Shown here one piece after another: positions 1 through 21,433 of a DNA stretch of 64,000 nucleotides; position 1 is the first letter of the stretch; every line of letters starts with the position of its first letter. A program made the translations under genes and the position numbers. Source of the DNA: Eunapius fragilis (Eukaryota; Porifera; Demospongiae; Spongillida; Spongillidae); assembly GCA_963681505.1 (NCBI GenBank), contig OY811993.1, forward strand, positions 3,954,489 to 4,018,488, given 5' to 3'. Below the pieces are notes generated by a model. It had not been told where the DNA came from. It saw only the letters and a program-made list of their open reading frames with translations, and ran no database searches.

Positions 1-1404
1 AAACAAACAAACAAACAAACAAACACTCACACAAACAAGCACACACACACATACACAAGTGCAAACCACCCACTCTCCATCCTGCTTGGTACACTCACAC
101 TTGTACCTCCACCATTAGAACCTGTTGTCCTTAATTCACCTCATATGCAATTTTGATTTTCTTCTTCTGCTCCTGTTTGGCTTCCACTGATGTACCCATG
201 GCCTCCACTAGATGCTCATGTCTCATCACCTACACTAGATGCTCATGTCCCATGATTCTAAGTACTAACTTGTCAGGTTGATTAGCGCCAGCAGTACACA
301 ACCATGCCCATAGCCGTTGAGGTTTTCAATATACAAGACATGTATCCAGGCTAAGAAGAATCTCCGATGCTATGGAGAGATAGTTTCTGAGCTGGCTTTC
401 TGTGATTCCATTAATTGCCCTTCACCTTGACCCATCCATGTCTGTGTGGACTCACCTCATGCCATAGGGGTTGACTACCCCCACCATTATGATAAGCCTG
501 CTAACCACATTTAGGCTCAGTGATTTCCATCACTGAAGCTCACCAGCTCAGTGTATTGTTAGAACCTTTGGTAAGGCTCATGGCTCTAGACCTGTCCACC
601 ACCTATCCAAACCCCTAACACTATACACAGCATGGGCCACAAAGATCATAATTTTGCCTGTTTTATGACACCAATTATTATGATCTGGGGTGAGTGTTTC
701 CATTTGTTGCTGAGTTCTATGGACAGAGGCATCAGCTATAGACTGGCCTCTGCTTCACCTCCTTACACCTAGCTAATGGAATTTCCAGATGTCATTTAGA
801 GATTGATGCTTGTGTTGTGTGTGTGTGTGTGCCTATGTGTGTTTTGTATGTGTTGTGTGTGTGTGTGTGAGCCTGTGTGATGTGATTGATACGTGTACTC
901 TGGAAAAGGGCTTACAACATGTAGGGGTTGGAAGCCTTGCATGTCTGGCAGTGAATATCATTGCTACCCTATCACTACTGATAGTGGCTGGACTGGGCCT
1001 CTGTAAAGTTTGGATTGGATTGAGTGATAATAGTATTCACACCATTACCATGAGTTTTACCAATACACACACATACCCACACAACACGTACAAAGCACAT
1101 ACATACATACATAAATGGAATTTAGATTTCTGAGGCAGCTTACAACTGATGCCTCTGTACCTTAGCAACATCCCCTGGGAAAACTTCACCTCCATTCAAA
1201 TTCTACTAGCCCAGGAGCCACCCTCCAGTTCATCCAGGGAGGAAGCACACAACGGAGCCACTCTCAAGGGAGCCACTCTTATAGGAACCACTCTCAAGGG
1301 AGCCACTCTTCTCCGGAGCAGACAGAGAAGCATTACACTCAACAGCCCAGAGAGTACCCCCATGATCTCCAATAGGATATACCACTGACAACACCTTGGC
1401 TTGG
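1..1404. repeat. Left arm of a very large inverted repeat
   Basis: Read as its reverse complement, this segment matches 2085-2694 and 5955-7040. Segment 1-1060 pairs with about 7030-5955, 1060-1135 with 2694-2606, and 1200-1400 with about 2310-2085. The unpaired loop is about 1405-2085. The left arm lacks the P-like element found in the right arm, so it preserves the empty insertion site (around 1044-1070). The arm starts at the window edge in a CAAA tract, so its true end is outside the window. No convincing gene is seen; the cysteine-rich reading frames here are translations of GT repeats. The palindrome may be a real inverted duplication or a joining artefact, given the gap close by. Confidence 0.8.
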
Positions 1405-2159
1405 CCAGCCCCTTGCCATTGGTGGGCCAGGCAATGCCTTGGGTTGGCCAGCCCATGCAATGGGATGGGCCGATAACATTAATGTTTCCAACCCAGAAAC
1501 TTTGTATTGTACATGTGTGCCACGTGATTTATATATGCTATTATAATGAATCAGTGTTCGATGAAGTACCACCTGAATTAATGATGTTATTCTATTCAGA
1601 ACGAGGTTAAAAGAGACTGGACTGGAACATGGTATGGGGCAGTATTGGATTCCTTATGTTTTTAAGCAAGCTGACAGAATAAACATATTTTTGCAGGGAC
1701 TTGGACATACATGTAACAATACCGCTGGCATTGAATGTTGTTGGGAGGAATATCTGCTGTACACACAACACTAACACAGCTGCAGCTAGCAAAAGACGAT
1801 TCCGCAAATGGGGAATGATAAGTACCCCAATACCACCTCCCTCACTTCTCAAACAACACTATAAACTTCCTATCAGCTGATTATGAAATTGAAAATACAA
1901 TCTAACATTGCGCATTTCAGCATGAAGTTTTAAGCCCTTTGACAGATGGTGATCATAAATGATGCAGACATCAAACTTGAAAACAATACCTGCATCACAC
2001 ACACATGCACACACACACACTCACACACACAATGAGAAGTGCAGAGTAAATGCCAAGGCGTACAGAAATGAGGTTTGAGTCATTGGTGTTGTCAGTGGTA
2101 TATCCGACTGGAGATCATGGGGTACTCTCTGGGCTCTTGAGTGTGATGCCTAGAGCTCT

Positions 2160-2605
2160 GTCTGCTCCAGAGGAGAGTGGCTTCCTTGAGAGTGGCTCCC
2201 TTGAGAGTGGCCCCCTTGAGTGTGGCTCCCTTGAGACTGGCTCCCCTTAGATAGGCTCCCTTGAGTGTGGCTCCCTTGAGTGTGGCTCCCTTGAGAGTGG
2301 CTCCCTTGAGTGTGGCTCCCTTGAGTGTGGCTCCCTTGAGTGTGGCTCCCTTGAGACTGGCTCCCCTTAGATAGGCTCCCTTGATAGTGGCTCCCTTGAG
2401 AGTGGCTCCCTTGAGTGTGGCTCCCTTGAGAGTGGCTCCATTGAGTGTGGCTCCCTTGAGAGTGGCTCCCTTGAGTGTGGCTACATTGAGAGTGGCTCTG
2501 TGGCTCCCTTGAGTGTGGCTCCCTTGAGAGTGGCTCCCTTGAGATTGGCTCCCTTGAGAGTGGCTCCCTTGAGATTGGCTCCCTTGAGTGTCGATACATT
2601 GAGAG
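2160..2605. repeat. 15-bp minisatellite, expanded in one palindrome arm
   Basis: About 29 tandem units close to TTGAGAGTGGCTCCC, alternating GAGA/GTGT variants. The matching place in the left arm (about 1250-1315) has only a handful of units, so the array expanded after the arms formed. On the minus strand it reads open as a Ser/Gln/Gly/His-rich repeat (160 codons), but there is no other sign of coding. Confidence 0.85.
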
Positions 2606-4356
2606 TGGCTCCCTCAGAAATCTAAATTCCATTTATGTATGTATGTATGTGCTTTGTACGTGTTGTGTGGGTATGTGTGTGTATTGGTAAAACCATAGAT
2701 TGAAGAATACCTGGATACGAAACGCGTCACGTGATCCATTGAATTGTCAATAGTAGGCGGCGGACCCTTTCAAGTGAACTGTGTTTCGGTTAACCCTTTT
2801 GTAGATTACGCTTTCCCCCCTACTTTCACTGCTGTTTAAGAGAAAAATCGAGATCTTAGGCATTCTTCGTACTCCCACTGATCTTGCTTTCCAGGTTAGT
2901 AACTATTGTTCATGCAAATCACTGAGCACACTCTACGTAGGTACCGTATCTGTCATTTCCGCCTCTTCGGAACATATATCTCAGCTTAGAGATGCTTCCA
3001 ACTATTCATTTCTAAAAGCAAAGCATTATGCTATTCCCTCTGTGGAACGAACGTATAGCCGTTGTAAGGGGCTTTAGCATGTGTGTACAACTGCCTGGTG
3101 AACAGGTCGCGGACCCACCGTGTTTCGGAACATAGTGTGTGAGTCAGACACACGCAACAAAGTCCAAATTTGTTTTTCAATGTTCAGAAAGAGTTGTTCT
3201 GTGGAACGCATACAACCAAAGGTGGACCAACGTTATGCAAATGTCTTATAGAAGTTATAGTTGTGCGGGTTATTTTCATTAAATCGTCCCTGGACCGATA
3301 TATGTTTCGGTACATCTCTTGCACGGTCAGTGCAAGCTACACTGTATATAGCACTTAGACACATCTACGCAGTTACTATGATCACTTGTAGGGAATGCAC
3401 TTATAGTACTTAAAGTTGTGTAGTAGCTGATTGAACAAATGCCTTGTAAGCACGATTGATGAATCGACTGCAGACCAATGACACAGAAAAAGCGTTTCCA
3501 AATAGGCGGCAATTCCATCAAACGTGCCTGTTTGAAACATCTGTAAGCTCTCTCTCTCTAGCTGAATGTGCTTTTATTCTTGGGTGATGTAGACAAGCTA
3601 GAATAGCCGAACGTAACCCGGCCACAGCAAAATGTATCGAGAGTTACGTTAGTAACTCTCATATAGGATTTGACCCCGATTATGAATGTCATTAAAAAAA
3701 CGCGACCCGCTTCTAACAAGATTCCCGACGAGCGGATGGCTTACCTTGTTATCGTCGTCGTACAAGAAGGTAACAACAAGTAGTTTCGTGTTTGTTTGAT
3801 GTCACAGAACCGCGTGGTTGTAGAGAACAAAACAATTTTCGAAACTCGTACCCAGTCCCACGTATTTCTCGTTCTTCTTCTTCTTCTTCTTCTTGTTCTT
3901 GTTCTTGACCACGCATAACTCGGGATAGGAACACTTTTAAGAGATGAAAATCACACCAATGGCATCAGAATTCGTTGGCATTCTCGCTTCTGTGGTCAAA
4001 ACGTCTCGAGGCTACATGACATATATCGGTGGTTGTGTTAGCAAATCACGTATAGTTAAGCTTACTGCACTGACACGACTCGGATAGGTCCTACTTCGCT
4101 CTTTATACGAAGTACTAGCAGTATACATAATGTAATCAAATGTGTACGGTCTGGGCACTACACGTAGTGGTAATTAACTGTGGCGATTATGTATTTTTAA
4201 CAACGTGCACGTGCGTACTATAATCGTTCTTGTTATTCGATCGTTGTAAGTTTGACGCTCTTTGTAACTTGTTTTTTTTTTCAAAATGCCTTCACGTCAG
4301 GAAAAGAAGAAAGCCAAACGACGTCACGAGCATGTGGAGGGCAACATGTACGTGGA

Positions 4357-4903
4357 ATGGTATTGAGTTGTTGTGCTTTTGGCTGTACAAATCGTGGTGG
4401 TCAGCGTTTGGGCCTAGGTTTCCATCGGTCTCCATTCAAAAATGAAGGCAGACTACGAAGGTGGATTCGAGCGGTCCGTAGAGAGGATTGGCAGCCTTCG
4501 AAGTACTCGCGAATCTGTGGCGACCATTTTGTGTCAGGTTAGTTACAAGTGTGGAAGTCACAATTGAGTGAGGGAGTCATTTGTTTTTATTGTAGGCAAG
4601 CCTGTTGACGAACCCAGTAACGTGGACTATGTCTCTACACTATTCCCCTTCAAGGATGCCAAGAGGAAGGATGCGATGGCAGTGAAAGCGCGGAAGATAA
4701 GAGCGGAGCATAGAAGAAAGATGATCGAAGCTGAAGAAAACGAAAAGGAGAGGCGTTCTTCAGCTTTAGAGGGTCATCGTGCGTGCACTCTTGGGAAAAG
4801 AAGCTTAACTTACCCTGCCATGCAAGTGCAGTGGGCGGACACAACCAAGCCAGATGACCGCGCAATGATCCACGCTTTGTGGGCCTGGTCTGCAGTGCGT
4901 TGA
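4357..4903 (+). CDS. THAP-domain protein, two exons
   Basis: The model is exon 1 4357-4537, a 58-bp intron with GT and AG ends, and exon 2 4596-4903: 489 nt, 162 residues. The N-terminus is a THAP zinc finger, the C2CH DNA-binding module of P-element transposases and many host factors. Visible marks are the CCAFGC cysteine pair, FHRSPF, the W of RRWIRAVRRED, the C and H of ICGDHF, and the closing VDYVSTLFPF after the intron. The rest is a Lys/Arg/Glu-rich, coiled-coil-like stretch and a short unknown tail. It lacks any catalytic domain, so it is either a truncated transposase or an accessory DNA-binding protein of the element. Start chosen as the ATG that gives the standard position of the first cysteine. 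Splicing is predicted from consensus and from restoration of the THAP domain only. Confidence 0.75.
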
Positions 4904-4909
4904 CTAGGG

Positions 4910-5149
4910 TTAACCTAGCTTGGCTTTTAACAAACAGCACTTTTGGTCCCCTTGGCCGAACCCCATTGCAAACACAGTCCTCACAAAGCCCGATTCAAAG
5001 TAGTTGTAGGCTTCAAGTTGCTTCCAAGATAACAGCTGCTTTTGAGTATAAGTTCCCGGGCGATTGATGAAATAGCCAAAGATATGGCCATACTCTATAC
5101 GCGGCCACAACGTCATATCATCGCTGAAACGATGATCGTTATCCTTCAT
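4910..5149 (-). pseudogene. Fragment of a SWIM/YqaJ-type transposon-linked protein
   Basis: A 79-codon minus-strand reading frame has the pattern WPRIEYGHIFGYFINRPGTY followed by LEAYNYFESGFVRTV and CLLKAKL. I recognise this as the N-terminal block of a family often annotated as SWIM-finger or YqaJ-recombinase-like proteins in invertebrates. Only this block is present; the SWIM finger and nuclease domain are missing, so it is scored as a relic. It is transcribed convergently with the THAP gene and ends a few bases from its stop codon. Family recognition is from memory of the motif pattern. Confidence 0.5.
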
Positions 5150-6418
5150 TATCCTTCATGAAAGGGTCATCACTTAGTGTCAGCCCACCGATTCCAGTTT
5201 TTGCTTGTAACGCTCCCTTTCGCTTGCAATCTGCCCATCCATCACAATTTACCATACGTCTCTATAATGTTTTGCCCTCCAAAGAATTTTCACATGACTC
5301 TCACGTGATGCGCGGTTTCACACCGAAATCATCTATATCAAGATGGATTACTTAACATGCTATACGGCTCATAATCGGGTATGAACTAAAAATCAATGAA
5401 ACAAGTAAATAAAAAACATTCTCTATGAGAAAGTTGGTGGCATATAGGATTTGAAGGCAATGGTGGTGTAAAAAGGAAGGAAACAAGGGTCTAATAATAA
5501 GGGAAAATGGAATAGTCCTATATTTAGCACATTTCTATAATGTATGATATAGTGTGTTGTTCGTGTGCTAAATATAGGACTATTCCATTTTCCCTTATTA
5601 TTAGACCCTTGTTTCCTTCCTTTTTACACCACCATTGCCTTCAAATCCTATATGCCACCAACTTTCTCATAGAGAATGTTTTTTATTTACTTGTTGAAAA
5701 CAACGGACCAACGGTATCGGAAGTTGTAAGCAACTCGTTAAGAGGATCTGTTTTGGCCTGTGTTTCAGGTATCTTACTGTCTGTAATCGTTACCTGTATC
5801 GCTCGTATTATGCTCGTATTATGGCAAGTCAGTTTCGGCCCTTGGTAGGCTATCTCTTTATAAGTTTAATTTTACACCAAATGTGTCACGTGCCGAAACG
5901 CGGATCATTTCTAATTATCTCCGCGTTTCGTATCCAGGTATTCTTCAATCTATGGTAAAACTCATGGTAATGGTGTGAATACTATTATCACTCAATCCAA
6001 TCCAAACTTTACAGAGGCCCAGTCCAGCCACTATCAGTAGTGATAGGGTAGCAATGATATTCACTGCCAGACATGCAAGGCTTCCAACCCCTACATGTTG
6101 TAAGCCCTTTTCCAGAGTACACGTATCAATCACATCACACAGGCTCACACACACACACACAACACATACAAAACACACATAGGCACACACACACACACAA
6201 CACAAGCATCAATCTCTAAATGACATCTGGAAATTCCATTAGCTAGGTGTAAGGAGGTGAAGCAGAGGCCAGTCTATAGCTGATGCCTCTGTCCATAGAA
6301 CTCAGCAACAAATGGAAACACTCACCCCAGATCATAATAATTGGTGTCATAAAACAGGCAAAATTATGATCTTTGTGGCCCATGCTGTGTATAGTGTTAG
6401 GGGTTTGGATAGGTGGTG

Positions 6419-7347
6419 GACAGGTCTAGAGCCATGAGCCTTACCAAAGGTTCTAACAATACACTGAGCTGGTGAGCTTCAGTGATGGAAATCACTGAGC
6501 CTAAATGTGGTTAGCAGGCTTATCATAATGGTGGGGGTAGTCAACCCCTATGGCATGAGGTGAGTCCACACAGACATGGATGGGTCAAGGTGAAGGGCAA
6601 TTAATGGAATCACAGAAAGCCAGCTCAGAAACTATCTCTCCATAGCATCGGAGATTCTTCTTAGCCTGGATACATGTCTTGTATATTGAAAACCTCAACG
6701 GCTATGGGCATGGTTGTGTACTGCTGGCGCTAATCAACCTGACAAGTTAGTACTTAGAATCATGGGACATGAGCATCTAGTGTAGGTGATGAGACATGAG
6801 CATCTAGTGGAGGCCATGGGTACATCAGTGGAAGCCAAACAGGAGCAGAAGAAGAAAATCAAAATTGCATATGAGGTGAATTAAGGACAACAGGTTCTAA
6901 TGGTGGAGGTACAAGTGTGAGTGTACCAAGCAGGATGGAGAGTGGGTGGTTTGCACTTGTGTATGTGTGTGTGTGCTTGTTTGTGTGAGTGTTTGTTTGT
7001 TTGTTTGTTTGTTTGTTTGTTTGTTTGTTTGTTTGAGTGTGTGTGTTTGTGCATGCATGCCTGTGTGCATAAGTGTGCATTCTTGTAGTGCAGGCTCACA
7101 TCTAGTAAGTGTGCTCATAGCAACAAGAGACAACAGGGAATTTATACAAAGCAGAGGCCAGTTCTGTGTATGTGTGTGTGTGCGTGCGTGTGTATGTGTG
7201 TGTGATGGATGACTGCCAAAGCCATTTTTATGTGTACATATGCACATGTTTGTGATTGAAGCATGACTCCTGTGTGTATACATGAATGTGCGTGCATGTG
7301 CATGTGGGTTTGTGTCCATGTGTGTGTAGGTGTGCATGTGCATGCAT
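6419..7347. repeat. First copy of a 0.93-kb direct duplication at the gap
   Basis: Nearly identical to 7548-8475, with only single-base indels seen (for example GAGGTGAG against GAGGTTGAG). It ends exactly where the N run begins. Confidence 0.9.
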
Positions 7348-7547
7348 NNNNNNNNNNNNNNNNNNNNNNNNNNNNNNNNNNNNNNNNNNNNNNNNNNNNN
7401 NNNNNNNNNNNNNNNNNNNNNNNNNNNNNNNNNNNNNNNNNNNNNNNNNNNNNNNNNNNNNNNNNNNNNNNNNNNNNNNNNNNNNNNNNNNNNNNNNNNN
7501 NNNNNNNNNNNNNNNNNNNNNNNNNNNNNNNNNNNNNNNNNNNNNNN
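7348..7547. other. Assembly gap, exactly 200 N
   Basis: A run of exactly 200 N, the look of a default-size scaffold gap. The same 0.93-kb sequence ends at its left edge and restarts at its right edge. Confidence 0.98.
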
Positions 7548-8475
7548 GACAGGTCTAGAGCCATGAGCCTTACCAAAGGTTCTAACAATACACTGAGCTG
7601 GTGAGCTTCAGTGATGGAAATCACTGAGCCTAAATGTGGTTAGCAGGCTTATCATAATGGTGGGGGTAGTCAACCCCTATGGCATGAGGTTGAGTCCACA
7701 CAGACATGGATGGGTCAAGGTGAAGGGCAATTAATGGAATCACAGAAAGCCAGCTCAGAAACTATCTCTCCATAGCATCGGAGATTCTCTTAGCCTGGAT
7801 ACATGTCTTGTATATTGAAAACCTCAACGGCTATGGGCATGGTTGTGTACTGCTGGCGCTAATCAACCTGACAAGTTAGTACTTAGAATCATGGGACATG
7901 AGCATCTAGTGTAGGTGATGAGACATGAGCATCTAGTGGAGGCCATGGGTACATCAGTGGAAGCCAAACAGGAGCAGAAGAAGAAAATCAAAATTGCATA
8001 TGAGGTGAATTAAGGACAACAGGTTCTAATGGTGGAGTACAAGTGTGAGTGTACCAAGCAGGATGGAGAGTGGGTGGTTTGCACTTGTGTATGTGTGTGT
8101 GTGCTTGTTTGTGTGAGTGTTTGTTTGTTTGTTTGTTTGTTTGTTTGTTTGTTTGTTTGTTTGAGTGTGTGTGTTTGTGCATGCATGCCTGTGTGCATAA
8201 GTGTGCATTCTTGTAGTGCAGGCTCACATCTAGTAAGTGTGCTCATAGCAACAAGAGACAACAGGGAATTTATACAAAGCAGAGGCCAGTTCTGTGTATG
8301 TGTGTGTGTGCGTGCGTGTGTATGTGTGTGTGATGGATGACTGCCAAAGCCATTTTTATGTGTACATATGCACATGTTTGTGATTGAAGCATGACTCCTG
8401 TGTGTATACATGAATGTGCGTGCATGTGCATGTGGGTTTGTGTCCATGTGTGTGTAGGTGTGCATGTGCATGCAT
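7548..8475. repeat. Second copy of the 0.93-kb direct duplication
   Basis: Begins immediately after the gap with the sequence found at 6419 and runs on into unique sequence after 8476. Contains the GTTT run (about 8120-8162) and GT tracts; the long histidine/threonine reading frames on the minus strand are repeat translations. Confidence 0.9.
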
Positions 8476-9052
8476 ATGTTTAACAGTGCAAAAGGCAATA
8501 AGAAGACCTGTTGGTAATTGCCAGAGCAAGGAAACACAAATTTACACAAACAATAAACATGTGAACACAGTTGCAAGTGTATGCTAGTGCTTGTGTGTGG
8601 TGTGTATGTGTGTGCATGCATAAACGTGCACATTGATACACAAGACAATTTAGACAAAGGTACGGCTCCAATAGAAATACAAAGAGAAACATGTGATGAA
8701 TAGGATGACAGCTAAAAACAATGTTTGTATGTGGGTCGACAATTAGGAAATAAATAGCAAAGCATTGATGTTGATGCGTGAATGACTGACTGCCCATGGT
8801 GTGTGTACATGTGTGTGTGTGTGTGTGTGTGTGAGTGTGCATGTGTGTGTATAAGTGCCCATTGCACACTAAATTCCCAGCTAAATATAAATTCTAGCCT
8901 GGAGTATCTTCTGGGAAAACCTCACTTTCATTCTGCCCTGAGCCTAAATGTCTGGAAAAGCCTTGCCTCCATTTAACTCATTCCCTCACTTTCGATCATA
9001 CCCACACTGTCCCCAAAATATTGACACCTGGTATGGTTGCAGGTCACACATG
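8476..9052. other. Intergenic, GT-rich; nothing recognised
   Basis: Low-complexity GT/CA stretches (8590-8625, 8805-8860) and AT-rich spacer. No coding pattern seen on either strand. It lies upstream of the putative sushi-gene promoter. Confidence 0.6.
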
Positions 9053-9064
9053 TATATATAAAGG
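9053..9064 (+). promoter_or_regulatory. TATA box of the sushi gene (putative)
   Basis: TATATATAAAGG lies 34-45 bp upstream of the ATG at 9098, which begins a short hydrophobic exon with a good splice donor. The spacing allows a transcription start near 9085. Confidence 0.4.
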
Positions 9065-9097
9065 ATGGTAGAGGTGGGTTGCAATCACTCCAGCTAA

Positions 9098-20561
<11,464 letters not shown>

Positions 20562-21395
20562 TGTGGACCCGTCACACGCACATGAAGGCCTCCCCCACCC
20601 CACCCCCCAACCCTGCATTTTATATAGTGTTCTGAACAGTTTTTTGTTCCCTAAGATTAGTAGTACATGTATGTATAGACCTTGTGGACTGTGGGTGCTG
20701 TCTCTGTTTCTGCTATACTTATATTAATGTAATACATACGTATACATATATACTGGAACACTGGGAAAACATTTTAACATCCAGGATGGGTCGTCAGCTT
20801 TAGTTTTCTTTTTTTTTTTTGAACCCATGCCAGCCATTTTTTTGTTACAAGGAGAACCCTAAAATGAATCCCAATCTTCACTTTGATAATAACATCCTGG
20901 ATGGCTGAGCTGGGTGTTGAAAGCAATACTTTTCATGATGAAGTGTACGATTCATCCTGGGATTGACCATTGGAACTAAAAAAAAAACCAAGACCAGAGG
21001 ATGGGACTGGATGTTAAAATACACATTGAACCAATGAATAATGAATAATTTGGCCTTAATATTTTTATTATGGCAAGAATGTCCATATGGAGGTGGAAGG
21101 GATGTAAATGAAGGGTACAGGTTTTAATACCTATTTTAATATCAACTTTTTTTTCTTTTACTGTCTTCGAGATGTTATGTAGATGCACTGCTTTATGCGC
21201 AGTCTAGGTATTGGTGTATATGGGGAGGAGGGAGGGAGGGGAGGGGTGGTCACTTTGTGTGGGAATGTAAGAATTAAATGAGGGAAATATAAACACTAAT
21301 CTGTACAAATTCATTTTATGAAATGCTATGCTTACGTCCTGAACTATTAATGCAAATCAAAATTTAAAAAGCCAAAAGATCAACTGTTCTTTAGT

Positions 21396-21431
<36 letters not shown>

Positions 21432-21433
21432 AA
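20562..21433. other. Intergenic: 3' flanks of the sushi gene and TK-A
   Basis: Converging 3' ends. Segment 21010-21400 is duplicated downstream of TK-B at about 26610-26850, so it belongs to the kinase duplication unit. It includes a (CA)n tract at about 21401-21430, next to the TK-A stop codon. Confidence 0.7.

Larger units (their letters stand above)
3637..5697 (+). mobile_element. MPSRQ-family composite element, copy 1
   Basis: The 5' end (TCATATAGGATTTGACCCC at about 3660) and the following block containing ACGCGACCCGC match 24868-25050. A leader ORF starts at 4286 with [13 protein letters not shown] and stops after about 26 codons. The 3' end at 5397-5697 is a foldback palindrome: the left half ending TAGTCCTATATTTAGCACA repeats in reverse and finishes ACTTGT. 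The segment just before the palindrome (5325-5396) is shared with 25640-25700. The whole unit sits inside the P-like element. Confidence 0.7.
2694..5954. mobile_element. P-like DNA transposon with 33-bp TIRs and THAP gene
   Basis: Perfect 33-bp terminal inverted repeats lie at 2694-2726 (starting CATAGATTGAAG) and 5922-5954. Both sides carry the direct repeat GTAAAAC (2687-2693, 5955-5961). If the final G of the right TIR is counted as target, the duplication is 8 bp, GGTAAAAC, the size typical of the P-element superfamily. The empty site survives in the mirror copy at about 1044-1070, confirming the boundaries. Inside are a THAP-domain gene (4357-4903), a minus-strand fragment (4910-5149) and a composite element of another family (3637-5697). 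No complete transposase catalytic region is seen, so it is probably non-autonomous or decayed. The P assignment rests on TIR start CA, TSD size and THAP, not on a transposase match. Confidence 0.75.
2085..7040. repeat. Right arm of the inverted repeat, interrupted by a DNA element
   Basis: Reverse-complement copy of 1-1404, split by the element at 2694-5954. Landmarks: the CATTTATGTATGTATG block (2630-2648) mirrors 1098-1117, and the segment right of the element (5955-7040) mirrors 1060-1. The arms differ mainly by expansion of a 15-bp minisatellite at 2160-2605. Between 6000 and 7040 there is no recognisable gene; there are GT tracts and a GTTT tetranucleotide run (about 6988-7034). Confidence 0.8.

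Noticed and set aside
810-1133. Cys/Val-rich reading frame (and its mirror at 5945-6205)
   Set aside because: It is the translation of GT repeats inside the palindrome arms; no domain, and the second copy differs only because the arm is interrupted.
6859-8657. Long Thr/His/Gln/Asn frames on the minus strand around the gap
   Set aside because: Translations of GTTT and GT tracts, one of them running across the N run.
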